From IMG/VR virus record IMGVR_UViG_3300015189_000007, positions 1 to 44,703 of that record: a stretch of DNA of 44,703 bases; one strand, given 5' to 3'. Below, piece by piece: positions 1 to 6,599 of this stretch (position 1 is its first letter; every line of letters begins with the position of its first letter). This DNA is from a virus. The notes beneath the pieces are model-generated. The model was not told the origin of the DNA, searched no databases, and saw nothing but the letters and a program-made list of their open reading frames with translations. The position numbers and the translations under genes are program-made.

Positions 1-678
1 GCGCGCGCTCGAGGCGTCGAGCTCAAAGATCGTGGCCTCGTGTCGGGCCTTGGCCGTGGCCGCGCTGGCGAGCTCGGCGATCGCGTCAGATGTGCGTTGC
101 AGATGTGACCGATCGGCCTCGGTCCGCGCCTCGAGGTCGCGGGCCTCCTCGCGCGCCCGGGCTTCGGCCTTCTCGTAGACCCCGAGCCCGAGGACGGTGC
201 CGAGGATGCGCTTGCGCTCGCCGGCGGTCGCGGTCGCGAACCGATCGGCCTGGCCCTGGCCGAGAAAAACGGCGGTCGCGAAGGTGTCGCCATCGAGCCC
301 GAGCAGCTCGCCGATGGCGGCCTGCGTGGCGCGGATGTCGTCGCCGGTCAGCGGCGTCCACGAGCCGTCGGGCGCCGCGACGTGGAGCTCGAGGTAGGAC
401 TTGCCCGCGCCCTTGGTCGTGCGCCCCCGGACGGCGCGGTAGGTGGATCCGGAGTACTCGAACTCCACGGTGGCCGACATATCGCTCGAGCCCAGGCGCA
501 CCAGCTGGTCCGTCTTGGCCCGCGCGTCGTCGAAGAGGACATATTTCAGCGCCTCGAGGAGCGCGCTCTTGCCGGCGCCGTTGGGCCCGACGAAGGCGGC
601 CAGGCGCGTGCCGTTGAACTCGACCCGCGTGTCGACGTGGCTCAGGTGGTTGTGCAGCGCGATCGCGTTGACCTTCAT
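1..678 (-). CDS. SbcC/Rad50-like ATPase, N-terminal part (runs off the window)
   Basis: The protein starts MKVNAIALHNHLSHVDT and has a Walker A motif GPNGAGKS near residues 31-38, then the Q-loop-like stretch VFLGQGQADRF, then an Ala/Glu/Arg-rich stretch that begins a coiled coil. This is the N-terminal ATPase lobe of SbcC/Rad50/T4 gp46-type SMC-like proteins, which work with an SbcD/Mre11 nuclease to process DNA ends. The ATG at 678-676 overlaps the stop of the upstream small gene (ATGA), and the SbcD-like gene lies just upstream. 226 codons are present before base 1. The missing C-terminal lobe is very probably the fragment at 44703-44096. Confidence 0.9.
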   Translation of the reverse strand, partial: MKVNAIALHNHLSHVDTRVEFNGTRLAAFVGPNGAGKSALLEALKYVLFDDARAKTDQLVRLGSSDMSATVEFEYSGSTYRAVRGRTTKGAGKSYLELHVAAPDGSWTPLTGDDIRATQAAIGELLGLDGDTFATAVFLGQGQADRFATATAGERKRILGTVLGLGVYEKAEARAREEARDLEARTEADRSHLQRTSDAIAELASAATAKARHEATIFELDASSAR

Positions 679-785
679 CGGCGTCCCGTGCCCTTGCACT
701 TCGGGCAGCGCATCCGGGTCGAGTAGTCGCCGGGCACCCGGTTGACCTCGCCGTGGCCGTTGCAACGCGAGCAAACGTCACCCAT
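675..785 (-). CDS. 36-residue zinc-ribbon protein (DnaJ-type CxxCxGxG repeats)
   Basis: The whole protein is essentially two CxxCxGxG-type knuckles, CSRCNGHG and CPKCKGTG, as in the central zinc domain of DnaJ. It begins at ATG 785, whose bases overlap the stop of the SbcD-like gene, and its own TGA overlaps the ATG of the SbcC-like gene, so it is translationally coupled between the two halves of an SbcCD pair. It probably binds one zinc ion. Whether it acts with SbcCD is inference from position only. Confidence 0.7.
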   Translation of the reverse strand: MGDVCSRCNGHGEVNRVPGDYSTRMRCPKCKGTGRR

Positions 786-1918
786 CAGGCGACCTCCGCC
801 AGGATCCCGCGCCCGCGCTCGACCAGCGCCTCGGCGTCGTCCTCGTCGGCGAAGTACTCCGTCAGCGCCTCGTGCGGCGTGAGCCCTTCGGAGAGTCCGC
901 CGACGTCGGCCGGGCGGGCGACCGGACGCCGGCGGATCTCCTGGACATCGAACGCGTTGCAGGCCTCGAGGTAGGCGCGAACGCCGGCCACATCGGCATC
1001 CGCGTCGAGGTTGATGACACGGACGACCGCGTCGCGCACGACATCGTCGAGGTCCTCGAGGTTCCCTCGGTCGGAGGCGTCGATCGTCACGAAGCGCCGC
1101 GCCGGCGTCTCGATGAACGCCATCGACGCGATCGCACCGTCGACGTCGACGACGAGGTATCCCTTGGACTGGTTCTCTTCCCCGAAGTCGGTGCGGTAGG
1201 GCGAGCCGGCATACGCGACGAGCGGATCCGTCGAGAGGACCTGGTGCAGGTGGAAGTGGCCGGCGAGGACCGCGTCGAAGCCGATCGCGGCGAGGGCCCG
1301 CGTGTCGACGACCAGGCTCTGATCGCCCAGGAACGCGCGCTGGGTGTCGCTCATGTTCCCGCCGGACAGGCCCTGGTGGACGACGAGGACCTGCAGCGGC
1401 GCCAGAGCCTGGGCCTGGACGTACAGGCCGCGGGCGATGTCGAGGAAGGCGTCGGCGAGGACCCGGAACGCCTCCGCCGGCGGCACGTCCTCGTATCCCG
1501 CGATCGCGCGCAGGCGGTGGCTGTCGAGGTAGGGCAGCATCGCGATCGCGGTGTCGTCGACGACGGTGATGCCGGGCTTCGTGAAGCCGTCCCAGCCGGG
1601 CACGCCGGCGGTCAGGACGTCGACGATCGATCGCCCGGCGCGCTCGCCGTCGTGGTTGCCGCGGAGCAGCTTGACCGGGCCGCCGAAGGCCGCGAGCGCC
1701 CCCTGGATCTGCGCGACCCGCCATGGCGCCGGATGCCTCGCCTCGGTCAGGTCGCCGGCGACGATCAGCGCGTCGCAGCCCCGCTCGCGGGCGTCGTTCG
1801 CGACCCACTCGAGCATCCCGACGCTGTCGAGCCAGCGGGCGTTGAGCCCGGTCGTCGGGTCGATCTTCGAACCGAAGTCGTCGGCGTGGACGTCGGCCAC
1901 GATCGCAATCCGGGTCAT
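785..1918 (-). CDS. SbcD/Mre11-like metallophosphoesterase nuclease
   Basis: 377 residues with the phosphoesterase metal motifs in order: DVH at 9-11, GDL around 55-57, GNHD at 87-90, a VVHQG histidine in the middle and GHFHLH further on. These are the metal ligands of the Mre11/SbcD exonuclease family, which degrades or opens DNA ends with an SbcC partner. The SbcC-like gene lies one tiny gene downstream. The likely role is phage recombination and end processing, together with the putative annealing protein at 2739-3893. The start MTRIAIVADVH places the first motif at the usual distance from the N-terminus. Its ATG overlaps the preceding stop. Confidence 0.92.
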   Translation of the reverse strand: MTRIAIVADVHADDFGSKIDPTTGLNARWLDSVGMLEWVANDARERGCDALIVAGDLTEARHPAPWRVAQIQGALAAFGGPVKLLRGNHDGERAGRSIVDVLTAGVPGWDGFTKPGITVVDDTAIAMLPYLDSHRLRAIAGYEDVPPAEAFRVLADAFLDIARGLYVQAQALAPLQVLVVHQGLSGGNMSDTQRAFLGDQSLVVDTRALAAIGFDAVLAGHFHLHQVLSTDPLVAYAGSPYRTDFGEENQSKGYLVVDVDGAIASMAFIETPARRFVTIDASDRGNLEDLDDVVRDAVVRVINLDADADVAGVRAYLEACNAFDVQEIRRRPVARPADVGGLSEGLTPHEALTEYFADEDDAEALVERGRGILAEVA

Positions 1919-2064
1919 CGGACTCGATGCCCCCGGCTACCAAGGGCGATGCCGAGGACGTGCGGCGCCCACGACCCGGGCATTGGCAGCGACTCGTTGT
2001 TGAACCACCACATCGCAGCACGGCCGAGCCAGGCAGGGCGATGCTGGAACAGCCAGTCAGCCAC
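1915..2064 (-). CDS. Small hypothetical protein, 49 residues
   Basis: It uses a GTG start at 2064 inside the end of the preceding gene (8-nt overlap), and its TGA overlaps the ATG of the SbcD-like gene. This tight coupling is the main evidence that it is real. The protein is tryptophan-rich (WLFQHRPAWL, MWWF) with a mildly hydrophobic C-terminal half. No family is recognised. Confidence 0.5.
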   Translation of the reverse strand: MADWLFQHRPAWLGRAAMWWFNNESLPMPGSWAPHVLGIALGSRGHRVR

Positions 2065-2380
2065 GGCCAGCCTCCACTCCCGCCCCGAACCAGGCGACTT
2101 CGGCCGGCGTGGGCGGCGCATCGAGCTCCGCCTCGATCGCCACCGCGCGCTCCGTCTGGTAGCACTTGCCCTGGAAGATCGACCCACGGCACGTGCAGAC
2201 GAGGTCCGTCGCCAGACCGACCACCTCGCCGTCCTCGCCGAGCTGCTCGAAGCCGCGCGGGTGGACCAGGTGCAGATAGTCGCCGTCGCGCGACAGCCCG
2301 AGGTAGACGCGGCGCTCGAGGTCGACGCAGACCAGCGCGTCGGGCGGGACCTCGATCGGCGAGACGATCAGGCGGGTCAT
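2057..2380 (-). CDS. Hypothetical protein, 107 residues
   Basis: It starts MTRLIVSPIEVPPDALVCVDLERRV and contains a CTCRG...GKC cysteine group near residues 62-73 that could bind a metal. It is part of the leftward early operon between a zinc-ribbon protein and the SbcD gene. The amino-acid composition is that of a real gene, with acidic and aliphatic residues rather than the Arg/Pro runs of shadow frames. Function unknown. Confidence 0.7.
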   Translation of the reverse strand: MTRLIVSPIEVPPDALVCVDLERRVYLGLSRDGDYLHLVHPRGFEQLGEDGEVVGLATDLVCTCRGSIFQGKCYQTERAVAIEAELDAPPTPAEVAWFGAGVEAGRG

Positions 2381-2382
2381 GG

Positions 2383-2742
2383 CTAGGCCGCGGCCTCGAT
2401 CGCCGTCAGGAGGGCGAGGTAGGCCTGGGAAGGCGACTCGCCGAAGCCCTCAGCGCCCGGCTTGCCCGGCCGCATGGCGAATGCTCGGTAGCGCTTCGGC
2501 CCCGGCATCGCGGCCCACGTCAGCAGCGAGTCCAGCTTCCAGCCGTCGCCGAGGTCCTCGTCGATGTTCGGGAGCTTGACCTCGCGGATCTCGGGATCCC
2601 GGCACGAGCAGAGGTCGCTGGGGAACGGGCAGTCAGACGAGTGGATCGTGTCCGCCGGGACCACGAACTGCGCGGGTCCGCCACAGCTCGGGCAGGAGCC
2701 GACGGAGACCATCGGATGCTCCGGATGCCGGACGTCCGTCAT
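2383..2742 (-). CDS. Zinc-ribbon hypothetical protein, 119 residues
   Basis: The N-terminal third has CPSCGG at 17-22, then HSSDCPF and CSCRD, enough cysteine and histidine ligands for one or two zinc sites. The C-terminal half (GPKRYRAFAMRPGKPG...SQAYLALLTAIEAAA) has a sheet-helix look. The ATG at 2742 overlaps the stop of the putative annealing protein by ATGA, so the two are coupled. Function unknown; the linkage suggests a DNA-associated accessory protein. Confidence 0.75.
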   Translation of the reverse strand: MTDVRHPEHPMVSVGSCPSCGGPAQFVVPADTIHSSDCPFPSDLCSCRDPEIREVKLPNIDEDLGDGWKLDSLLTWAAMPGPKRYRAFAMRPGKPGAEGFGESPSQAYLALLTAIEAAA

Positions 2743-3893
2743 GCCGCGGCCTCCCCCCGGATCGCTGCTGCGGCCGCGCGCCAGGCCTCGTGGAAGCCGT
2801 CGACGTCGCCGCCGAAGCTCTCGACGAGGGTGACGATCGCCTGGGCCTGGGCCGCGGTCGGGCTGGCCACGAACTCGTCGCCGAACGCCGAGCCGATGAC
2901 CGACGCGAAGTCGGCGCCCGAGACGTGGCCGACGAACAGGCTCTTGAGGCGATCCTTCTGCGGCTGGGTGATGTCGCCCTTGAGCTTCGAGCGCTCCGCG
3001 CTGCCCTGCAGCTTCTCGACGACGTCGACGGGGGCCTTGGCGGGTACCTCGGCCTTGGCCTCGGCGGGCGCGGTCGTGGTCCCGGTCAGGTAGTCGGGCA
3101 GGTCGTCGCTGCTCACCGCGGCCGCGAGCTTCTCGCCCGGCAGGGTCGTCGGGGTCTCGGGGGCCGGCGTGACGTTCTTGGGCTCCTCGTCCTCGGCGAT
3201 CTCCGGCAGGTCGACGACCGCCGAGCCGGCGGCAAGCTCCTTGGCGGGCTCGGGGCCGTACAGCGCGGCGACCGTGCCGACCATCGCGTCGAGGACCCGC
3301 GCGCGGACCTCGGGCTGCTGCATGTTGAGGATGTAGCGGACGACCGCGAAGGGCTTCTGCAGCTGCGCGACCGGGTACGACTGTGGGATCGAGGCCACGG
3401 CCCGGAGCGCTCGGTGGCGCGCCCTGGTGGCGGCGTGCTCGTGGACGTAGCCCTTGGCGCGCTGGCGCTGGCGATCGGTCATCGCCTGGCTCTCGAGGCG
3501 GTAGTCGCGCGAGCCAGGCGCCCGGCGCTTGCGCCCGGTCGCGTCGATGACCTCGGCATAGACGCGGACGTAGGCCCGCATCGGATCGGATCCGTCGTCG
3601 AGCCGGACCTCGTCGACGAAGTCGGCGCCGAGCGCGTCGGCCAGCAGGGAGAGACCGCGGGCGTTCGGGGCCCGGTGACCGGTCGGCAGGTCGTTGCTCT
3701 CGTACGTGTCGGTCTCGAGGTCGAGCTTGACGACCTGGACGATCGGCCGGATGAGGTCGGTGCCGAGGCCCAGCGTCTGGGTCGGCACCAGGCGGTTGAA
3801 ACGATCCTCGGGCCAGTTGTCGAGGTTCCACTCGACGATGGCCTCGGGGACCTGTTCGATGACGGCGACGGCCGTCTGGTTGTTCTCTGGCAT
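2739..3893 (-). CDS. Putative single-strand annealing (recombination) protein
   Basis: 384 residues. Residues about 25-195 form a mixed domain that includes a helical stretch ATRARHRALRAVASIPQSYP, like the Arg/Ala-rich helix of phage annealing proteins of the Rad52/Erf type. A long Pro/Ala/Glu linker follows (about 225-285). The C-terminal domain DITQPQKDRLKSLF...ALVTLVE-like resembles the small C-terminal domain of several phage annealing and ssDNA-binding proteins that begin ITxxQxxRL. SbcD- and SbcC-like genes follow in the same operon, as in nuclease-annealase pairs. A good Shine-Dalgarno (AGAAGGAG) precedes the ATG. The family is inferred from general resemblance, not firmly recognised. 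Confidence 0.45.
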   Translation of the reverse strand: MPENNQTAVAVIEQVPEAIVEWNLDNWPEDRFNRLVPTQTLGLGTDLIRPIVQVVKLDLETDTYESNDLPTGHRAPNARGLSLLADALGADFVDEVRLDDGSDPMRAYVRVYAEVIDATGRKRRAPGSRDYRLESQAMTDRQRQRAKGYVHEHAATRARHRALRAVASIPQSYPVAQLQKPFAVVRYILNMQQPEVRARVLDAMVGTVAALYGPEPAKELAAGSAVVDLPEIAEDEEPKNVTPAPETPTTLPGEKLAAAVSSDDLPDYLTGTTTAPAEAKAEVPAKAPVDVVEKLQGSAERSKLKGDITQPQKDRLKSLFVGHVSGADFASVIGSAFGDEFVASPTAAQAQAIVTLVESFGGDVDGFHEAWRAAAAAIRGEAAA

Positions 3894-3971
3894 GGTTGCG
3901 CGCTCCTTCTGGAGGGGTCGGCCGCCGGCGAGATCTCCACATCGCGCCGGCGGCCCGCGTGTTCGCCCGGG

Positions 3972-4523
3972 CTAGCCGCCCGGGTTCGGGATGCCGACCG
4001 CGCCAGCGATCGGGAACTGATGGGGTCGGGCGTCCCGCTCAGCCCGGGTGGAGCGCGCAGCAACACGCCGGGCTGAGCTAGAGGCCGGAGCCTGTGGATG
4101 GGTAGCCGCCGGGACGGTGGGGGGTTCTGCCCCGGCGGCTGGTGAGGCGCAGGCCTTGACGTCAGGCGCCTCGCTCGGACGCTGACCGGGCACTCCTCGC
4201 TCGCGCCGCTCCCCAGGGGCGCTATCCGAGGAGAGGTCAGCGACCGAGCGGGATGCCGGAACGGCGAGCAGGACGAACGGCTGGAACATCGACGGGTCGA
4301 GCAGCACGCGGCCGCCGGTCGCCGTGCCCACGGCTGTCGCCGCCTCTTCGTCGGTCCAGTCCGCGCCGAGGTGGAAGCAGCCGTCGCAGCGCTGGACGGG
4401 CGTGGCCCCCGTAACGGGCTGGACACGCTCGTCAAGGCACTCGATCGCGGCCATCCCGGCCAAGTGGTCGTTGTCGCACCCGGTCGCGGCGAGGAAGCCC
4501 TGAGAGAGGGTGACTGGCGTCAT
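3972..4523 (-). CDS. Hypothetical protein with Pro/Ala-rich tail, 183 residues
   Basis: It starts MTPVTLSQGFLAATGCDNDH. The first 95 residues look folded, with CDGCFHLG and a DDEAATAV-type acidic segment. The rest is a low-complexity Ala/Pro/Ser/Arg tail. The ATG overlaps the stop of the preceding membrane peptide gene. The 78 bases between this gene and the annealing protein hold that gene's ribosome-binding site and nothing else I can see. Function unknown; the tail may be a linker or may mark an uncertain C-terminus. Confidence 0.6.
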   Translation of the reverse strand: MTPVTLSQGFLAATGCDNDHLAGMAAIECLDERVQPVTGATPVQRCDGCFHLGADWTDEEAATAVGTATGGRVLLDPSMFQPFVLLAVPASRSVADLSSDSAPGERRERGVPGQRPSEAPDVKACASPAAGAEPPTVPAATHPQAPASSSARRVAARSTRAERDARPHQFPIAGAVGIPNPGG

Positions 4524-4627
4524 GCCAGCGACCCCGCGACGACGATCAGAGCGATGACGAACACGAAGACGAGGCCCTCGCCGATCAGGCGCAGGTCGTC
4601 TCGCCACTTGGGGTGTGCCTGGCGCAT
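4520..4627 (-). CDS. 35-residue single-span membrane peptide
   Basis: The protein starts MRQAHPKWRDDLRLIGEG and continues as one hydrophobic segment LVFVFVIALIVVAGSLA that reaches the C-terminus. Start and stop both overlap neighbouring genes (TGATG upstream, ATGA downstream), which supports real translation. Small early membrane peptides of this kind can act in host takeover or exclusion; no function can be assigned here. Confidence 0.6.
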   Translation of the reverse strand: MRQAHPKWRDDLRLIGEGLVFVFVIALIVVAGSLA

Positions 4628-4851
4628 CACGCGGTCGCCCGCCAGGTGAGGTCCTTGGCGATGCCCCGGCGCCGCCATTCGGGGATCCGCTGAACGCGCC
4701 GGCGGTCGGCGACCGGGTTCATGCCGATGCGCGTGGCGAACGCGATGCACGGCTCGCACAGGTCCTGACCCTTCGGGATGCCGTCGAGGTAGACCCGGCG
4801 GACCGGCTGGTCCGTGCAGTCGGAGGCCATGTGCTGGCAGGGGCCGGGCAT
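4627..4851 (-). CDS. Small cysteine-containing protein, 74 residues
   Basis: It has cysteines at CQHMASDC and LCEPC that could bind zinc, followed by a basic C-terminal half (DRRRVQRIPEWRRRGIAKD) likely to bind nucleic acid. It is coupled to the Cro-like regulator upstream by TGATG. It is the second gene of the leftward operon and so probably an early protein. No family recognised. Confidence 0.65.
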   Translation of the reverse strand: MPGPCQHMASDCTDQPVRRVYLDGIPKGQDLCEPCIAFATRIGMNPVADRRRVQRIPEWRRRGIAKDLTWRATA

Positions 4852-5069
4852 CAGGCGGACTTCCCGACCGCTTCGCTGGCCAGCTCCTGGAGGGCCCGGC
4901 GGTAGCGCGCGGCCTTGATGCCGTCGACGGTCGCCGACCGCTCCCACCCGCTCAGCGTGACCCGGTGGACTTCGAGGCGGTCGGCCAGGTCGTCCTGACT
5001 GACACCGACCGAGCGGCGCAGATCGGCGAGCTCAGGTCCGGCGGTGGGCTGGGGCAGTGCGTCTTCCAT
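4851..5069 (-). CDS. Cro-like XRE-family HTH regulator, 72 residues
   Basis: A compact helix-turn-helix protein. ADLRRSVGVSQDDLADRLEVHRVTLSGWERSATVDGI covers residues 15-51 and matches the XRE/Cro fold (Q25 and the LSGWER recognition helix). Its size is typical of phage Cro proteins. It is the first gene of the leftward early operon and lies back to back with the repressor-like gene at 5216, the arrangement of an immunity switch. Its ATG lies 8 nt after a good -10 hexamer, so its mRNA may be leaderless or nearly so. Likely target: the GTAGTCG repeats between the two genes. Confidence 0.85.
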   Translation of the reverse strand: MEDALPQPTAGPELADLRRSVGVSQDDLADRLEVHRVTLSGWERSATVDGIKAARYRRALQELASEAVGKSA

Positions 5070-5077
5070 GGGGGCGA

Positions 5078-5106
5078 AGACTAGAGCGGTGTAGTCGTGT
5101 TGTCAA
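5078..5106 (-). promoter_or_regulatory. Leftward early promoter
   Basis: On the minus strand TTGACA (5106-5101), a 17-nt spacer and TAGTCT (5083-5078) form a sigma-70 type promoter. The ATG of the Cro-like gene begins 8 nt after the -10 element, which implies a very short or absent leader. The spacer contains one GTAGTCG operator copy. Confidence 0.65.
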
Positions 5107-5192
5107 TACGCAGCGACTACGAATAGGTACTGGTGTCAGTCCGTACTCGCTACCGTAGCCGATGTAGTCGTTATGTATTGACTCTGTAGTCG
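5090..5192. promoter_or_regulatory. Operator array of GTAGTCG repeats in the divergent switch
   Basis: Four exact copies of GTAGTCG lie here: plus strand at 5091-5097, 5164-5170 and 5186-5192, and the reverse complement CGACTAC at 5114-5120. Three are preceded by T (TGTAGTCG). Near-copies such as GTAGTAC lie at 5197-5203. Two copies sit inside the 17-nt spacers of the two opposing promoters, so a bound regulator would block either promoter. Likely ligands are the two XRE proteins on either side. Confidence 0.6.
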
Positions 5193-5206
5193 CCGTGTAG
5201 TACGGT
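5178..5206 (+). promoter_or_regulatory. Rightward repressor promoter
   Basis: TTGACT (5178-5183), a 17-nt spacer and TACGGT (5201-5206) form a sigma-70 type promoter. The ATG of the repressor-like gene follows after 9 nt, again implying a leaderless or near-leaderless transcript. A GTAGTCG copy lies in the spacer. Confidence 0.55.
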
Positions 5207-5215
5207 GCGCGAGCC

Positions 5216-5653
5216 ATGACCGACGCCCCCATCGCCCGCTGGTTGCGCGATACCCGCGAGCGCCAACTCCGCGAAGACGGCCTGCCGTGGTCGCAGGACG
5301 ACCTGATCCGGCGGATGGCCGAGGAGATCGGGTGGGCGCCCCACCGGCCCAACTACTCGAAGTACGAGACTGGCCGGGCAACGCCGCAGCCTGACACCCT
5401 GGCCAAGTTCGTCCGGTTCTGGGAGGCGCGCGGCGAGGCTGGACCCGACCTCACTCCCGCCACGATCGAGCCGGCGCCCGACCTGGCCGCGGCGATCGTC
5501 GCGCTTACCGCCGAGCTTCGGGCCGCTCGAGAGGCGCGCGAGGCGTACGAGATCCGTCTCGGCGCGGTGGAAGCGGAGCTTCGATCACTCCGCGCTCGAC
5601 CAGCAGGCGGAGGATCCCCAGCGCAATCCGTTCCTCTCGCGACAACGGGATAG
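5216..5653 (+). CDS. Repressor-like XRE HTH protein with C-terminal coiled coil
   Basis: 145 residues. Residues 5-75 hold an XRE-type HTH (RERQLREDGLPWSQDDLIRRMAEEIGW, then NYSKYETGRATPQPDTLAKFVRFW). Residues about 90-128 form a heptad-like Ala/Glu/Arg coiled coil (AAIVALTAELRAAREAREAYE) that may dimerise it. No RecA-cleavable S24 peptidase domain is present, so it would not be inactivated like lambda CI. Its position opposite the Cro-like gene and at the head of the only plus-strand operon makes it the best candidate for the lysogeny repressor. Confidence 0.8.
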   Translation: MTDAPIARWLRDTRERQLREDGLPWSQDDLIRRMAEEIGWAPHRPNYSKYETGRATPQPDTLAKFVRFWEARGEAGPDLTPATIEPAPDLAAAIVALTAELRAAREAREAYEIRLGAVEAELRSLRARPAGGGSPAQSVPLATTG

Positions 5654-5658
5654 GGTCG

Positions 5659-5862
5659 GTGACTGGTGTGGCCACAGGGTGGGCCTCCTCACGCGTCGCC
5701 CCGGCGCCCCCCGGCGTCGATGGCAGGCAATCGTATCCGACCGAACATGTGTTCTACAATGCGTTTGTCCACGACTTGTTTCGGCCCGATGTGGACAGCC
5801 GATCACGCGGTGACAGCCGACCTGTCACGCTTGATGTGGACAACTACCAGGCCGACCGGTGA
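5659..5862 (+). CDS. Doubtful small ORF upstream of the HipA-like gene
   Basis: A 67-codon GTG ORF whose TGA overlaps the GTG of the HipA-like gene (GTGA), the pattern seen between real coupled genes here. However, the frame also spans an SOS-type box, a -10 element and a stem-loop, and the residues show no clear fold. More likely this stretch is a promoter and leader; the ORF is listed because of the overlap. Confidence 0.25.
   Translation: MTGVATGWASSRVAPAPPGVDGRQSYPTEHVFYNAFVHDLFRPDVDSRSRGDSRPVTLDVDNYQADR
5742..5760 (+). promoter_or_regulatory. SOS (LexA) type box abutting a -10 element
   Basis: Bases 5743-5754 read GAACATGTGTTC, a GAAC-N4-GTTC palindrome. With flanks it fits the Gram-positive SOS consensus CGAACRNRYGTTYC at all but the last base. 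The -10-like hexamer TACAAT (5755-5760) follows directly. I see no good -35 hexamer 16-18 nt upstream. A LexA-type repressor bound here would cover the promoter. The predicted start of transcription near 5767 would give a leader of about 90 nt to the HipA-like gene. Confidence 0.6.
5810..5828 (+). promoter_or_regulatory. Leader stem-loop (GTGACAG / CTGTCAC)
   Basis: A perfect 7-bp inverted repeat, GTGACAG at 5810-5816 and CTGTCAC at 5822-5828 with a 5-nt loop, lies 30 nt before the HipA-like GTG. It is flanked by two copies of GATGTGGACA (5788-5797 and 5833-5842). It could be an operator or an RNA hairpin. Confidence 0.35.
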
Positions 5863-6599
5863 AGGTCCGAAAGCCGCACATCTATGAAGCGGTCGCCTGG
5901 AAGAGTCCAGCGCCGGGGGCAAGCGACACCCGCAAGGTCGACCTTCGGGGGTTCGCCAAACTCAACTCGCCAAACGGCCCGCTCTGCGTCGTCAACGAGT
6001 ACATATGTAGCCGAGCTGGGGAACGCGTGGGCCTCCCGGTCCCGCCTGGCGCGGTCCTCAGGACCGACACCGGAGACAGGGCCTGGGTCACCCTTAGCTT
6101 CACGCTCACTCCGCTACCCCCGGTCAACCCTTCTGATCTCGTCGCGCGCGCACCACTACTTGCCGCTGAGGTCGTGGTGTTCGACATCTTCATCGCCAAC
6201 GGCGATCGCCACGCCGCGAACCTCGCCTTCACCTCCCACGATCGGCGTCTAGAAGTGTTTGACCACAGTCACGCCTTGCTGGGCGCTGGGGCCGCTGCAG
6301 GTGTCGTCCGCTATCACGGCCTCGGTCATGACCTCGGGGTCGCCGGAAACCACTGCCTGATGCCCCATCTCAGGGACCCCCGCCACGTGATGGCGGCAAT
6401 CGACAAGATCCAGACCAACATGACCGATGCCACGATCAAGCGGATCACTTCGGAGGCGAAGGCACTGAACGCGGGGTTCGCCGATGCGGGCCGGCTCGCC
6501 GATGCGATGATGCTTCGGCGCGATAGTCTCGAAGCACTCATTCGCCGGGAGTCGCACCAGTTCAAGGGCATCCCGACCGCCGAGTGGAGCGTGATATGA
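5859..6599 (+). CDS. HipA-like kinase (short HipA_2 type)
   Basis: 246 residues, much shorter than classical HipA (about 440). Kinase-like motifs are visible: a likely ATP-binding lysine in GFAKLNSP (K34), VNEYICSRAGERVGLPVP (45-62), the catalytic loop FIANGDRHAANLAF with N114, D116, H118 and N121, and the metal-binding EVFDHSHALLG with D135. This is the compact HipA-like family often found beside a DUF3037 protein. The next gene is such a protein and starts inside this gene's stop (ATGA). No HipB-like HTH partner is adjacent except the repressor. Probably a protein kinase acting in growth arrest or defence (inference). GC content is visibly lower than in the structural genes. Confidence 0.8.
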   Translation: MKVRKPHIYEAVAWKSPAPGASDTRKVDLRGFAKLNSPNGPLCVVNEYICSRAGERVGLPVPPGAVLRTDTGDRAWVTLSFTLTPLPPVNPSDLVARAPLLAAEVVVFDIFIANGDRHAANLAFTSHDRRLEVFDHSHALLGAGAAAGVVRYHGLGHDLGVAGNHCLMPHLRDPRHVMAAIDKIQTNMTDATIKRITSEAKALNAGFADAGRLADAMMLRRDSLEALIRRESHQFKGIPTAEWSVI

